Position numbers and translations under genes: made by a program. From MADRE2 sp964397015 (GTDB taxonomy: Bacteria; Desulfobacterota; Desulfobacteria; Desulfobacterales; Desulfobacteraceae), in the NCBI GenBank assembly GCA_964397015.1, contig CAYNHL010000095.1, positions 1 to 14,162 on the forward strand: a stretch of 14,162 bases of DNA, read 5' to 3'. Position 1 is the first letter of the stretch, and each line of letters begins with the position of its first letter. This document shows, piece by piece, positions 1-7,252 of this stretch. The notes below the pieces were generated by a model. It worked only from the letters and a program-made list of their open reading frames with translations. It did no database searches and was not told the origin of the DNA.

Positions 1-94
1 GGCAAAATATTTATCGCTTTGCCAGGATAAGAAAAAGAATGAAATCCAAAGAAAATGAAAGGTTAATATTTTTTTTGGGGAAGAATATACAGAA
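1..94. other. AT-rich leader at window edge
   Basis: This stretch is AT-rich and holds no convincing gene. Bases 1-6 (GGCAAA) and 18-23 (TTTGCC) can pair as a short hairpin. It probably carries the upstream region of the decayed gene that begins at about 95. No clear -35/-10 pair is visible, and the window edge cuts off whatever lies to the left. Confidence 0.3.
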
Positions 95-415
95 ATGAAG
101 GAGGAGACGGTTCTATCGACATGGGTGGTGCCTCACTTTTCCGTCACAGGCGGTTACCATGCCGGCCGGCGGTAACAACGGACCAGATATTGTTTTCATA
201 GTCAAACGGAGATTATTGTTGCCGGCATAGAAATATTCCGCAGGCACCGGTCTTTTGCTGTGGCTCGGGTGGCCGTCGGATACCATTGCCATGTTCATCA
301 TTTCAATCATTCACGGTATTTCTGCCGTGGGGGTCACCGGGATGCTGATTTTTCTTTTTTATTGTCATCCCACTCAGAGGGACATCAGGTAGCCTGCTAT
401 TTCACTGGTGTTTCC
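95..415 (+). pseudogene. Decayed small membrane protein, repeat copy A
   Basis: This is a broken relative of the gene at 13317-13698. Bases 236-415 match 13520-13698 at about 90% by eye. The clearest shared peptides are SAGTGLLLWLGWP and GISAVGV, which form hydrophobic segments of a small integral membrane protein. Reading is broken by an extra T in the run at 355-360 (six T against five in the other copy), which leads to a stop soon after. The 5' part is less sure: an ORF from ATG 95 (MKEETVLSTWV) stops at 173-175, and its TWV/P/S pattern resembles the N-terminus of copy B, but homology between 175 and 235 is weak. The match to copy B ends abruptly at 415, where the truncated regulator on the other strand begins. 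I do not recognise the protein family. Confidence 0.6.
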
Positions 416-1226
416 TATCCCTCGGATTCACCTGAAATCAAAACACTGGCATCGAAAGAGGCAATCTCAAGGATCAAGTTGTAAATGTTCTGCATTTCAC
501 GGCTCTGTCCCACAATATTATCCAGGCCGTAACGGGTGATCGCCGCGGATCGCAGCAACCGGATCTCTTTTTTCAGGTCATCGGTATTTTCCATGAGACG
601 GAATTCATGCCGCTTTCTTTCATGGATATCGATGGAAATCAGCTGCTGGGCCGTCACCTGTCCATTTTCATCCAGCCGCGGGGTGCTGACGTAAAAATAC
701 CACCAGTTGTTTTTGGGGCATTTATATTCAAAACTGGCGGTTTTTCCCGAAAACACCTTGTCTCCCACACACCAGGGACATTGTTCGTCAAGGCCGTGGA
801 TGAGCTGGTAACAGTACTCTCCCGTTGTATTATATCCGATATGATCGATCAGCGCATCATTCATGAATTCGACCTTGTAATCATTGGACACGGTATAAAT
901 GAACCCGTTAAACCCGTTCACAATCAAATCAAGCAGGTCCGTGCTCTAAAATGTTCCCTGGACCGGCCGGGCTCATCCACCTCACGAACGGACACACAGC
1001 AGGCCCGGCATCCGCAAAAATCAAAGCAATTACCGGCGATTGTCGCATAAAAAATGGTCCCGTCCTTTTTCTGATGATACTGCAGTAAAAAAGAATGGGC
1101 CTGATTTTTACCCTTGCTTTCGATTTTCCGGGCCAGTTCTTCGGGACGTAGGGATATATCTGTAAATTTTAAAGAAAGAAACTCATCAAAATCATACCCA
1201 TACAGCTTGAACTCAGCATCGTTGTA
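415..1226 (-). pseudogene. Truncated PAS-PAS sigma-54 activator
   Basis: This is a remnant of a sigma-54-dependent transcriptional activator (enhancer-binding protein). In its own reading direction it holds a first PAS domain (about 1220-950), a second PAS domain (about 930-600, with CYQLIHGLDEQCPWC) and a linker leading into the AAA+ domain (IVGQSREMQNIYNLI). The protein stops inside Walker A: it reads ISGESEG and then a stop, where the family has GESGTGKE. All ATPase motifs, the sigma-54 contact loop and the HTH are therefore missing. The two PAS domains lie in different frames; a one-base loss near 943-951 explains this. No start codon is present, and the 5' end meets a hairpin at 1227-1247. 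It is probably a paralogue of the intact regulator directly upstream and is non-functional. Confidence 0.8.
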
Positions 1227-1247
1227 CCTGCCATGTCAAGTGGCAGG
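1227..1247. repeat. 7-bp perfect inverted repeat
   Basis: CCTGCCA at 1227-1233 pairs with TGGCAGG at 1241-1247 around a 7-base loop. It lies just past the stop of the intact regulator (stop at 1262-1264) and at the truncated 5' edge of the PAS pseudogene. No T-run follows on the minus strand, so it is not a canonical intrinsic terminator. It may act as a 3' mRNA hairpin or mark a recombination junction. Confidence 0.5.
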
Positions 1248-1261
1248 CAGCAGAAACCCCG

Positions 1262-2668
1262 TCAGGGCTGAAGGGGGATATCCCATTTCTTCATATATTT
1301 CCATATGGCGGCCCGGCTCAGTCCGGTACGCCGCCCTACTTCCGCCTTGTTCCACTGGCTTTCCCGGAGATGATGCATAAGGCGTTCCCGGGTCAGTTTC
1401 TGATGCCGGGGCCGGGTATGTGCCGGCGTTGTCCGGAAAGTTTCGACATCAGATGCCGTCATGACCGCCGGTGTTCGAATTTCAAAAGGCAGATCTGAAA
1501 CATCGATGGCCCGGCCGGAACACAGGACAAAGGCATGCTCGATGGCATTGGCCAGCTCTCTGATATTCCCCGGCCAGGGGTAATCCATCAGGGCTTTTAA
1601 TGCCGGTTTTGAAATTCCCTTGACGTTGACATCAGATTTTTCATTGTTCATTTTGATAAAATGAGTGATCAGCAATGGGATATCTTCTTTCCGGTCTCGT
1701 AACGGCGGCAGGTAGATCGGGAAAACCTTCAGCCGGTAATACAGATCTTCCCTGAAAGTGCCGGCATCCACCAGAGATTTCAAATCTTTGTTTAACGCCG
1801 CGATCACCCGGATATCGATCTTCCGTTTTCTGGATTCCCCGACCCGTTCGATTTCTTTTTGCTGGAGTACCCGCAATAATTTTACCTGAATATAAGGAAC
1901 AATTTCTCCGATTTCATCTAAAAAAATGGTGCCCCCGTCCGCCTGCTCAAATCGACCCATACGATCTTGGTTGGCACCGGTAAACGCGCCTTTGACATGG
2001 CCGAACAATTCGCTTTCAAGAAGGGTTTCCGGAAGGGCGCTGCAATTAACGGTCACCATGGGCTTGTCCCGCCGTTCGCCAATGGAATGAATGGCCCCGG
2101 CCACCAGCTCTTTGCCCGTGCCGCTTTCCCCTTGTACCAATATGGTGGCATCACTGGCGGCCGAAGCTTTGATAAAGGAGAAAACATTCTGCATGACCTG
2201 GCTTTTTGCAATAATGCCGCCCAGGTAGTTCAATTCGCCTAACCGGCGCGTGGCTTCTTCCATTTTTAGCCGGGCATTTTTTAATTCCGTGAGATCTGTG
2301 ACGGCCTCAACAATGCCGATGATCTCATCGTCTTTATTCCTGATAACCCGGGCATTTTTTGTGACAGAGACATTATGCCCGTTTTTATGTTTTAACAGGC
2401 ATTCTGTGGGTTCAACGCGGCCCCGCCTTAAAATACCGCAGTCTTGAATACTGAGGGGGCATTTTTTTTCAAAGCATTGACTGAACTGCAGGAATTGGCA
2501 GCTCTTATATTTTATTTCATCTGCTGAATAACCGGTTATTTTTTCCATTGCCGGATTCCATGCAAGAATGGTTCCCCTGGGATCAAGGACAAAAATACCG
2601 TCACCGATGGATTCAAGAAGCGACTTTACAAATTCATTGGTTTGAATTTCATATTTGATATTGATAAT
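1262..2668 (-). CDS. PAS-AAA+-HTH sigma-54-dependent activator
   Basis: This protein is an enhancer-binding activator of sigma-54 RNA polymerase, acting on DNA in the cytoplasm. Counted from the start used here, the order is an N-terminal PAS sensor (about residues 10-125), the AAA+ domain with Walker A GESGTGKE (about 180), the sigma-54 contact loop GAFTGA (about 227) and Walker B GTIFLDE (about 246), then a C-terminal Fis-type HTH (WNKAEVGRRTGLSRAAIWKY). The PAS carries four spaced cysteines (C-x7-C-x4-C-x6-C), which suggests redox or metal sensing. The first in-frame ATG is at 2548 and would cut the PAS domain. PAS-like coding continues upstream to a stop near 2692 with no ATG, GTG or TTG. 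I placed the start at ATT 2668, behind GGGAG; the start codon may be non-canonical or mutated. The ligand and target genes are unknown; the divergent YkgJ gene and aprBA are nearby candidates. Confidence 0.85.
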   Translation of the reverse strand: MINIKYEIQTNEFVKSLLESIGDGIFVLDPRGTILAWNPAMEKITGYSADEIKYKSCQFLQFSQCFEKKCPLSIQDCGILRRGRVEPTECLLKHKNGHNVSVTKNARVIRNKDDEIIGIVEAVTDLTELKNARLKMEEATRRLGELNYLGGIIAKSQVMQNVFSFIKASAASDATILVQGESGTGKELVAGAIHSIGERRDKPMVTVNCSALPETLLESELFGHVKGAFTGANQDRMGRFEQADGGTIFLDEIGEIVPYIQVKLLRVLQQKEIERVGESRKRKIDIRVIAALNKDLKSLVDAGTFREDLYYRLKVFPIYLPPLRDRKEDIPLLITHFIKMNNEKSDVNVKGISKPALKALMDYPWPGNIRELANAIEHAFVLCSGRAIDVSDLPFEIRTPAVMTASDVETFRTTPAHTRPRHQKLTRERLMHHLRESQWNKAEVGRRTGLSRAAIWKYMKKWDIPLQP

Positions 2669-2703
2669 GACGTCTCCCTGGTAACAGTGTTATTGCTATA
2701 GGT

Positions 2704-2719
2704 ACCAATTGTACTGCCA
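2704..2719 (-). promoter_or_regulatory. Imperfect sigma-54 promoter for the regulator
   Basis: On the minus strand TGGCAG, five bases, then TTGGT matches the -24/-12 sigma-54 pattern (TGGCAC-N5-TTGCW) with correct spacing. The mismatches are the last base of the -24 box and, more seriously, the C of the -12 GC. It lies about 35 bases upstream of the proposed regulator start, so it would imply autoactivation. The -12 mismatch keeps confidence low. Confidence 0.35.
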
Positions 2720-2755
2720 CTTTATACCAAACAAAATGTCAAGTAAACCTTATAG

Positions 2756-2766
2756 TCAGCGGCTGA
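2756..2766. promoter_or_regulatory. Palindrome TCAGC-G-GCTGA, possible activator site
   Basis: A perfect 5-bp inverted repeat with a one-base centre lies in the divergent intergenic region, about 40 bases beyond the regulator's candidate promoter and about 80 bases before the YkgJ gene's candidate promoter. That position suits an enhancer site for the neighbouring activator. This is inferred from position and symmetry only. Confidence 0.3.
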
Positions 2767-2842
2767 ACACAGACTTTGGAAGCCGGGGCCGGGGCACGCG
2801 GACAGAAAAGGCCGTGCGTGACCAAAACAAAAAAATCGAGCC

Positions 2843-2858
2843 TGGCACATATTTTGAT
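2843..2858 (+). promoter_or_regulatory. Imperfect sigma-54 promoter for YkgJ-family gene
   Basis: TGGCAC, five bases, then TTGAT has a perfect -24 box and correct spacing, but has A where the -12 GC needs C. It lies 50 bases upstream of the ATG at 2908, at a normal distance for a promoter. The adjacent divergent sigma-54 activator makes it more plausible than chance alone. Confidence 0.4.
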
Positions 2859-2907
2859 TACAATTTTTGATGATTGTTCATTTCAAACATTTTTTTAAGG
2901 AGCCAGC

Positions 2908-3699
2908 ATGATGAATGACAAAGACAGCGGGATAACCGTGCTAACCCCGGATGATGATTTTTGTTTTGACTGTAATCCCCGGTTGAACTGTTTTACACGG
3001 TGTTGCAGAAATGTTCATATATTTTTAATGCCCTATGATATTATTCAGTTGAAACACAGCCTGGCCATGTCGTCCGGAGCATTTTTACAACAATATACCT
3101 ATACCCTTATGGGGAAAAACGGATTGCCGGCAGTGGGGTTAAAAATGACTGAAGATGAACGGAAAACGTGTCCGTTTCTGGGTGATTCCGGGTGCAGCGT
3201 GTATGAAAGCCGTCCGTGGGCATGCCGGGTTTACCCCTTGCAGCCGGAGTCAACAACGTTCACTGAACAAAATGGACAAGATTATTATTCAATCATGGAC
3301 GTCCCTTTTTGTCGGGGATTTGAATCCGGTTCGACGTCAACGGTAAAAGCGTGGCTTGATCGGCAGAATGTCCCGATTTATGAACAGATGGAATCATTAT
3401 TCAAACACATTACCACGGCATCGTTTTTAAGTGATAAAAAAATTGAAAACAGGCAAATTCAGGAAATATTCTTTATGGCATGCTATGACATGGATCTATT
3501 CAGGCAATTTGTTTTTGAAACCAGTTTTTTACAGCAGTTTGATATCAACGCCCGGGAAGTTGACCAGATTCGTCACGATGATACCGCCCTTTACAGGTTT
3601 GCCATGAAATGGATTGAATTCGGGTTGCTCAAGCAGGAGGGACTGAAGCTCAAACCCCACGTCATGGCCGCTAAAAAAGAAGCCCTGGGCATTCACTGA
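2908..3699 (+). CDS. YkgJ-family cysteine cluster protein
   Basis: This 263-residue protein has the cysteine pattern of the YkgJ/Fli-type zinc- or iron-binding family. C19, C22, C28, C32 and C33 open the domain (CFDCNPRLNCFTRCC). C88, C96 and C106 follow in the hallmark segment TCPFLGDSGCSVYESRP, and then comes ACRVYP. The remaining half (about 150-263) is mostly helical and has no motif I recognise. No signal peptide or membrane segment is visible, so it is probably cytoplasmic. AAGGAG sits a few bases before the ATGATG start. It is divergent from the sigma-54 activator and converges with the small gene at 3709-3975, leaving only 9 bases between stops. Members of the family are poorly characterised; metal-cluster binding is known or predicted, but the exact role here is not visible. 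Confidence 0.85.
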   Translation: MMNDKDSGITVLTPDDDFCFDCNPRLNCFTRCCRNVHIFLMPYDIIQLKHSLAMSSGAFLQQYTYTLMGKNGLPAVGLKMTEDERKTCPFLGDSGCSVYESRPWACRVYPLQPESTTFTEQNGQDYYSIMDVPFCRGFESGSTSTVKAWLDRQNVPIYEQMESLFKHITTASFLSDKKIENRQIQEIFFMACYDMDLFRQFVFETSFLQQFDINAREVDQIRHDDTALYRFAMKWIEFGLLKQEGLKLKPHVMAAKKEALGIH

Positions 3700-3708
3700 C
3701 CCAAAGGT

Positions 3709-3975
3709 TCAGTCCATGATATTTTCTTTCAGGGCATCCATTGACCATGCCGGCAGGGGCATATATCTGCCTGACTTTGGATCAAGCCTGCAACGGTATG
3801 AGGCACTGGTTTTTTGTGTTTCCCACATATATTGCCACCCGTCAATGAAATAGGGACAATTTTCATTGAAGCAGACATAGAAGAAGTCATTCTCCCAGGT
3901 CGATGTGACAGGGACTTTCCATTTTTTCATTTCCACTTTGCAATAGGGGCAAACAGGTCTTTGTTTCTGTGTCAT
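3709..3975 (-). CDS. Small zinc-ribbon protein
   Basis: This 88-residue protein carries CPYC near the N-terminus and CFNENC about 30 residues later. That C-x2-C...C-x4-C pattern is typical of small zinc ribbons such as Ogr/Delta-like fingers. It also has several aromatic residues and no signal peptide. I chose ATG 3975 (MTQKQRPVCPYC) because its ATGA overlaps the stop codon of the upstream gene, the classic arrangement for translational coupling; a TTG at 3984 is possible but less likely. It is the last gene of the apparent aprB-aprA-small gene run. A role in nucleic acid binding or protein interaction is only inferred from the fold. Confidence 0.75.
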   Translation of the reverse strand: MTQKQRPVCPYCKVEMKKWKVPVTSTWENDFFYVCFNENCPYFIDGWQYMWETQKTSASYRCRLDPKSGRYMPLPAWSMDALKENIMD

Positions 3976-4253
3976 GACCGACAACCTCGTTGTGTAAGGG
4001 TATTAAAAATTTTTTCACATGACTGGCCAAATCCTTTGGAATATGCCGGGAAATCAAAGGTGGGGTCTGTCAAAAACCTGTTTAACACCTCGGCCCTGAA
4101 AATATCCCAGTGGGCGGGGATGGCTTTTTCCCTGGATATGGCGGCAAGATCTTCATATGCCGCCTCTTTGTGAGCAAAGGTTATTCCATGGGCATAGCCT
4201 GAGTCATACCATTTCTGATTCTGTCGATTCTCTGTGTGGTTGTGTTGTTTCAT
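3972..4253 (-). CDS. Small protein of unknown function, downstream of aprA
   Basis: I do not recognise this 93-residue protein. It is hydrophilic, with a tyrosine/histidine-rich segment (WYDSGYAHG), a central stretch rich in Ala and Glu, and a C-terminal part with FDFPAYSKGFGQSCEKIF. It has no membrane segment or signal peptide. I used ATG 4253 because the longer reading from 4340 would translate through the strong hairpin at 4284-4318; no strong ribosome site is seen for either start. Its stop overlaps the start of the zinc-ribbon gene (ATGA at 3972-3975), so the two are probably made together. It follows aprA in the same direction after about 130 bases, in the place where qmoA is often found. 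Confidence 0.6.
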   Translation of the reverse strand: MKQHNHTENRQNQKWYDSGYAHGITFAHKEAAYEDLAAISREKAIPAHWDIFRAEVLNRFLTDPTFDFPAYSKGFGQSCEKIFNTLTQRGCRS

Positions 4254-4283
4254 TTGTTTATGACCACCCTGGTTGGCAGCGGT

Positions 4284-4318
4284 GGTTACAGCCGGACCAT
4301 TTTTGTCCGGCTGTAACC
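4284..4318. other. Strong 14-bp hairpin between aprA and downstream gene
   Basis: GGTTACAGCCGGAC at 4284-4297 pairs perfectly with 4305-4318 around a 7-base loop. No U-tract follows in either direction, so it is not a typical intrinsic terminator. It lies about 65 bases past the aprA stop and could protect the aprBA message from 3' decay and lower expression of the two small genes beyond it. Confidence 0.7.
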
Positions 4319-4383
4319 TGGAGGATACTGTGAATGGCATTACACAAGTATCGCAAACAAAAGGGATGTAACGCCCTGTCTGC

Positions 4384-6336
4384 CTACATCCCGATCACTT
4401 TATCGATTTGAACCAGACTATGCTTGGTTCGCTTAAAAACGTTGAATTCATCTTTTTCTTCATCATAGACTGAATTGACAAACACATTCCCCCAGTGTTC
4501 CTGATCCAGTTTGGGGAAATCGGTCCGGTAAAAATATCCGGGCCATCGTGTTTCTTCCCGGAATAATTTGTGGCGGGTATGTGCTTCAGCCAGTTGGACT
4601 CGCTGGATATTTTCCCAGCACCGCATTAACTCATGAAGATTCCTTGCCGCCAGCTTGGAAAGATCCTGTTTGAGCATTTCTAATTCTTTCAGTGCGATGT
4701 TCAGTGTCGTAGCCGAGCAATTGTACTGCGAACCGCAACCGCCCACATATTCATCCATGATTTTATTCAGACGGAATAACGCCATTTTCGGCGTGATAAA
4801 GTATGGGTTGACCTCTTCCACGGGCAGGTCATATCGTTTTTTCGCCGCCCCTAAAGTGGTATACCCGGCGTGTTCTTCATACCGTTTCAACGGCGCTTCG
4901 ATCTCTGCCTTGAGTTTTTCAATGACATCCGCATCCGGTTCCGGGGTATTCTGGTTTTCGACACAAAATTTAATCGCTGCCTTGGCCGCAATCCGACCTT
5001 CCGTAAAAGAGCCGGATGAAAATTTATGGCTGGAGTTGGCAACACCATCGCCTGCGGCAAAAAGCCCTTTAATGGTTGTCATGCGGTTATACCCGAAAAA
5101 GTAATCGTCCTTGGAATCCGCTGTCTGGATATCTTCCGGCCCGCTGGTCCAGGCACCGGACGCCCCTGAATGAGACCCGATAAAATACGGCTCTGACGGC
5201 ATGATTTCAGAACTGCTTTTTTCCGGAAACACATCTTTTGACGCCCACAGAACGGCCTGGCTGATGGTCATATCCAGGAAATCCTCCCATGCTTCAGCTT
5301 CAAGCTTTTTCATTTCTTTTTTATAGGTTTTTTTATCGGGTGCCGCTTCCGCGATCCTGGCAATGGCTTTGTCCGTATGGATGAGGATGGGGCCGTCCCC
5401 TTTTTCATACATTTCCTTCATCATCAGGTGATTTCGCAGGCAGGTGGGAATGGGCTTGACTTCTCCATACGGCGGCCAGTTGTGAAGTTCTCCGCCTTCG
5501 GCAAGCCCTTCTCCCATGTAATCAAACCCCGTGGCTGAAGTGGCCGTTGCCTTGAACAATAGAAACCATGCCCCCACTGGCCCGTACCCGTCCTTATACC
5601 GGGCCGGGATAAAGACCACTTCCTGGGAACTCATTTCCGCCCCCGCTGCCGTGGTCAGATAGGAGCTGGATCCGGAATTCCATGGGGGATACCATGCCCG
5701 GCCCAGTCCTTCCCCCGTGGATCTGGGTTTAAAAACATGGACGGCACCCCCGGCACTGACAATACAGGCATTGCACCTGAATACATAAATTTTTTGTTCC
5801 CGGACACTGAATCCAATGGCACCACAAACCCGTTGTCGATCGTTTTTGTCCAGTAACAGCTTGATAATAAACACCCGTTCATAGATGTTATCCAGACCGA
5901 TGGCGGTTTTGGCAGCTTCCGCCACAATGGCTTTGTAGGATTCCCCGTTGATCATCAGTTGCCACCGGCCCTCATGCACATAATTGCCTTCTTTGTCTTT
6001 CCAGATGGGCAACCCAAATTTTTCAAACAAATGGACACTGCCGTTGACATGTCTGGAAATGTCCATTACCAGATCATCCCGGCAAAGACCCATTAAGTCC
6101 TGGCGGACATAACTCAAATAATCCACGGGGGTGTTTTCGCCCTGATATTGATTGATGGCGGAAAGTCCCATGCCGACGGCGCCGCTACGTTCCATGGCGG
6201 CTTTATCCACCACCGTGACTTTTAAATTATTTTGTCTGGCCCAGTGTGCCGCTTCGATGCAGGCACCGGATCCGGCCATACCTGGACCAATAATCAAAAG
6301 GTCTGTTGATACTTCAATCGTTTCAAAATTCTGCAT
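4384..6336 (-). CDS. aprA: Adenylylsulfate reductase, alpha subunit
   Basis: AprA is the FAD-bearing catalytic subunit of dissimilatory APS reductase. It reduces adenosine 5'-phosphosulfate to sulfite and AMP in the cytoplasm, receiving electrons from AprB. The 650-residue length is normal for the family. The N-terminus has the dinucleotide-binding glycine motif G17-P-G19-M-A-G22, followed by VDKAAMERSGAVGMGLSAIN. Further family blocks are GRWQLMINGESYK, RSTGEGLGRAWYPPWNSG, DGYGPVGAWFLLFK, AEAWEDFLDMTISQAVLWA, EPYFIGSHSGASGAW and GLFAAGDGVANSSHKFSSGS. I chose ATG 6336 (MQNFETIEV) because it has AAAAGGA upstream and matches usual family starts; an in-frame ATG at 6372 lies inside aprB. The gap to aprB is 16 bases. 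The second glycine of the usual GGGM is proline here, a mild difference. No break is visible, so it should be functional. Confidence 0.97.
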   Translation of the reverse strand: MQNFETIEVSTDLLIIGPGMAGSGACIEAAHWARQNNLKVTVVDKAAMERSGAVGMGLSAINQYQGENTPVDYLSYVRQDLMGLCRDDLVMDISRHVNGSVHLFEKFGLPIWKDKEGNYVHEGRWQLMINGESYKAIVAEAAKTAIGLDNIYERVFIIKLLLDKNDRQRVCGAIGFSVREQKIYVFRCNACIVSAGGAVHVFKPRSTGEGLGRAWYPPWNSGSSSYLTTAAGAEMSSQEVVFIPARYKDGYGPVGAWFLLFKATATSATGFDYMGEGLAEGGELHNWPPYGEVKPIPTCLRNHLMMKEMYEKGDGPILIHTDKAIARIAEAAPDKKTYKKEMKKLEAEAWEDFLDMTISQAVLWASKDVFPEKSSSEIMPSEPYFIGSHSGASGAWTSGPEDIQTADSKDDYFFGYNRMTTIKGLFAAGDGVANSSHKFSSGSFTEGRIAAKAAIKFCVENQNTPEPDADVIEKLKAEIEAPLKRYEEHAGYTTLGAAKKRYDLPVEEVNPYFITPKMALFRLNKIMDEYVGGCGSQYNCSATTLNIALKELEMLKQDLSKLAARNLHELMRCWENIQRVQLAEAHTRHKLFREETRWPGYFYRTDFPKLDQEHWGNVFVNSVYDEEKDEFNVFKRTKHSLVQIDKVIGM

Positions 6337-6352
6337 GATGTATCCTTTTCTC

Positions 6353-6790
6353 TTAAAGGGTCCAAAGTTCATCCGCTTTTAAAGACGCAGGCTCTGTAAA
6401 CAACAACTGGTCATCCAATGTACCGGAACCTTCACCAAACCCGCCATCGGGCACGACATTTCCCTCCGCCACTGTCCGGATCGGGAATTTAAACCGCTTT
6501 ATGGTGCCCCCCCTGAAACTGACTGTCCACATGATGTCATTGCTGCCCCTTAACGGCACAACATTTGCCCCCAGGGGCGTAAAGTCAGCATACCCTCTGA
6601 CTTCGATGGCCTGGGACGGGCAGATCTTGACACAATTATAGCATTCCCAGCACATATCCGGCTCCGCGTTGTAGGCTTTCATCAAGTCTTCGTCCAGGGT
6701 CATGAGATCGTTCGGGCAGATGTATTCACAAGCGGTTTTATCGCCTCCCTTGCACCCATCACATTTTTCGTTAATGACATAACTTGGCAT
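6353..6790 (-). CDS. aprB: Adenylylsulfate reductase, beta subunit
   Basis: AprB is the iron-sulfur subunit of APS reductase and passes electrons to the FAD of AprA. Eight cysteines bind two [4Fe-4S] clusters: C10, C13, C21 and C25 (CDGCKGGDKTACEYIC), and C47, C50, C53 and C57 (CWECYNCVKIC). W48 matches the tryptophan described between cluster and FAD in the Archaeoglobus enzyme. The tail (about 70-145) is the extended arm that wraps around AprA in known structures. The 145-residue length fits the form seen in Desulfobacteraceae-like species. I used ATG 6790 (MPSYVINEK), preceded by AAGGAGGG; the in-frame ATG at 6865 adds residues not found in the family. It is the first gene of the aprBA run, with a palindrome just upstream of its ribosome site. 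Confidence 0.97.
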   Translation of the reverse strand: MPSYVINEKCDGCKGGDKTACEYICPNDLMTLDEDLMKAYNAEPDMCWECYNCVKICPSQAIEVRGYADFTPLGANVVPLRGSNDIMWTVSFRGGTIKRFKFPIRTVAEGNVVPDGGFGEGSGTLDDQLLFTEPASLKADELWTL

Positions 6791-6807
6791 TTTTCCCTCC
6801 TTCTCGT

Positions 6808-6819
6808 ATTTAGCTAAAT
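6808..6819. promoter_or_regulatory. 12-bp perfect palindrome before aprB
   Basis: ATTTAGCTAAAT is a perfect palindrome that ends just before the AAGGAGGG ribosome site of aprB (minus strand). Its position in the 5' leader suits an operator or roadblock site controlling aprBA. No regulator is identified. Confidence 0.4.
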
Positions 6820-7252
6820 GATCAAGTAAGCTGCCTGCCTTTCCAGACAGCAATATACATGCCATACAGCAGGCCCCCTTATGGCCCCGGGATAAAATTG
6901 ATAATTGTCTGAATACAGTGGGTTAGGATGTATCATCCCAGGCAGTCCCGCCAGGGGGCCGGAAAAGTGGCGCCACCAACGATATTGTGGCGCCACGGAA
7001 TCCATCGGATGTCAACCTCCTGGCACCCTTTGTTTTAATCCCCGGCCCCGAAACAATTGAATACCATGTGGCGCCACTTTGGGTGCCTGACCCCCTGCCA
7101 TGAAAGAACGGATAACAAACCCCTGCCATATTGTTGCCATGGCACAATTATTGATTCTTGATTTTTCAGAATCCATTCGTTTCAGTTTGACCCGGCAATT
7201 ACAAAGGGGATTGCCCAGTGCTTTTAATCCAAAAATCAGGGGGAAACTCAAC
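6820..7252. other. Palindrome-rich aprBA/DUF4242 intergenic region
   Basis: This divergent region of more than 400 bases has no convincing gene. It holds an 8-bp inverted repeat (GGCCCCCT 6872-6879 with AGGGGGCC 6953-6960), three copies of GTGGCGCCAC, GGCACCC at 7022-7028 facing GGGTGCC at 7081-7087 around the third copy, and a repeated CCCCTGCCAT near 7092 and 7121. No clean sigma-70 or sigma-54 promoter for aprBA stood out. The reading frame of the downstream gene is open back to 7100, but lacks family resemblance before 7253. Confidence 0.5.
6967..7077. repeat. Three copies of palindrome GTGGCGCCAC
   Basis: The perfect 10-bp palindrome occurs at 6967-6976, 6987-6996 and 7068-7077. The first two start exactly 20 bases apart, and the third starts 81 bases after the second. 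The flanks differ, so only the palindrome is shared. Helically phased repeats between divergent genes suggest binding sites for a dimeric regulator. Confidence 0.75.

Noticed and set aside
4254..4340. Longer form of the small gene after aprA
   Set aside because: It would read through the 14-bp hairpin and adds low-complexity residues; ATG 4253 is preferred, though not proven.
6791..6865. Longer aprB starting at 6865
   Set aside because: The extra residues do not resemble AprB, and the strong ribosome site lies directly before ATG 6790.
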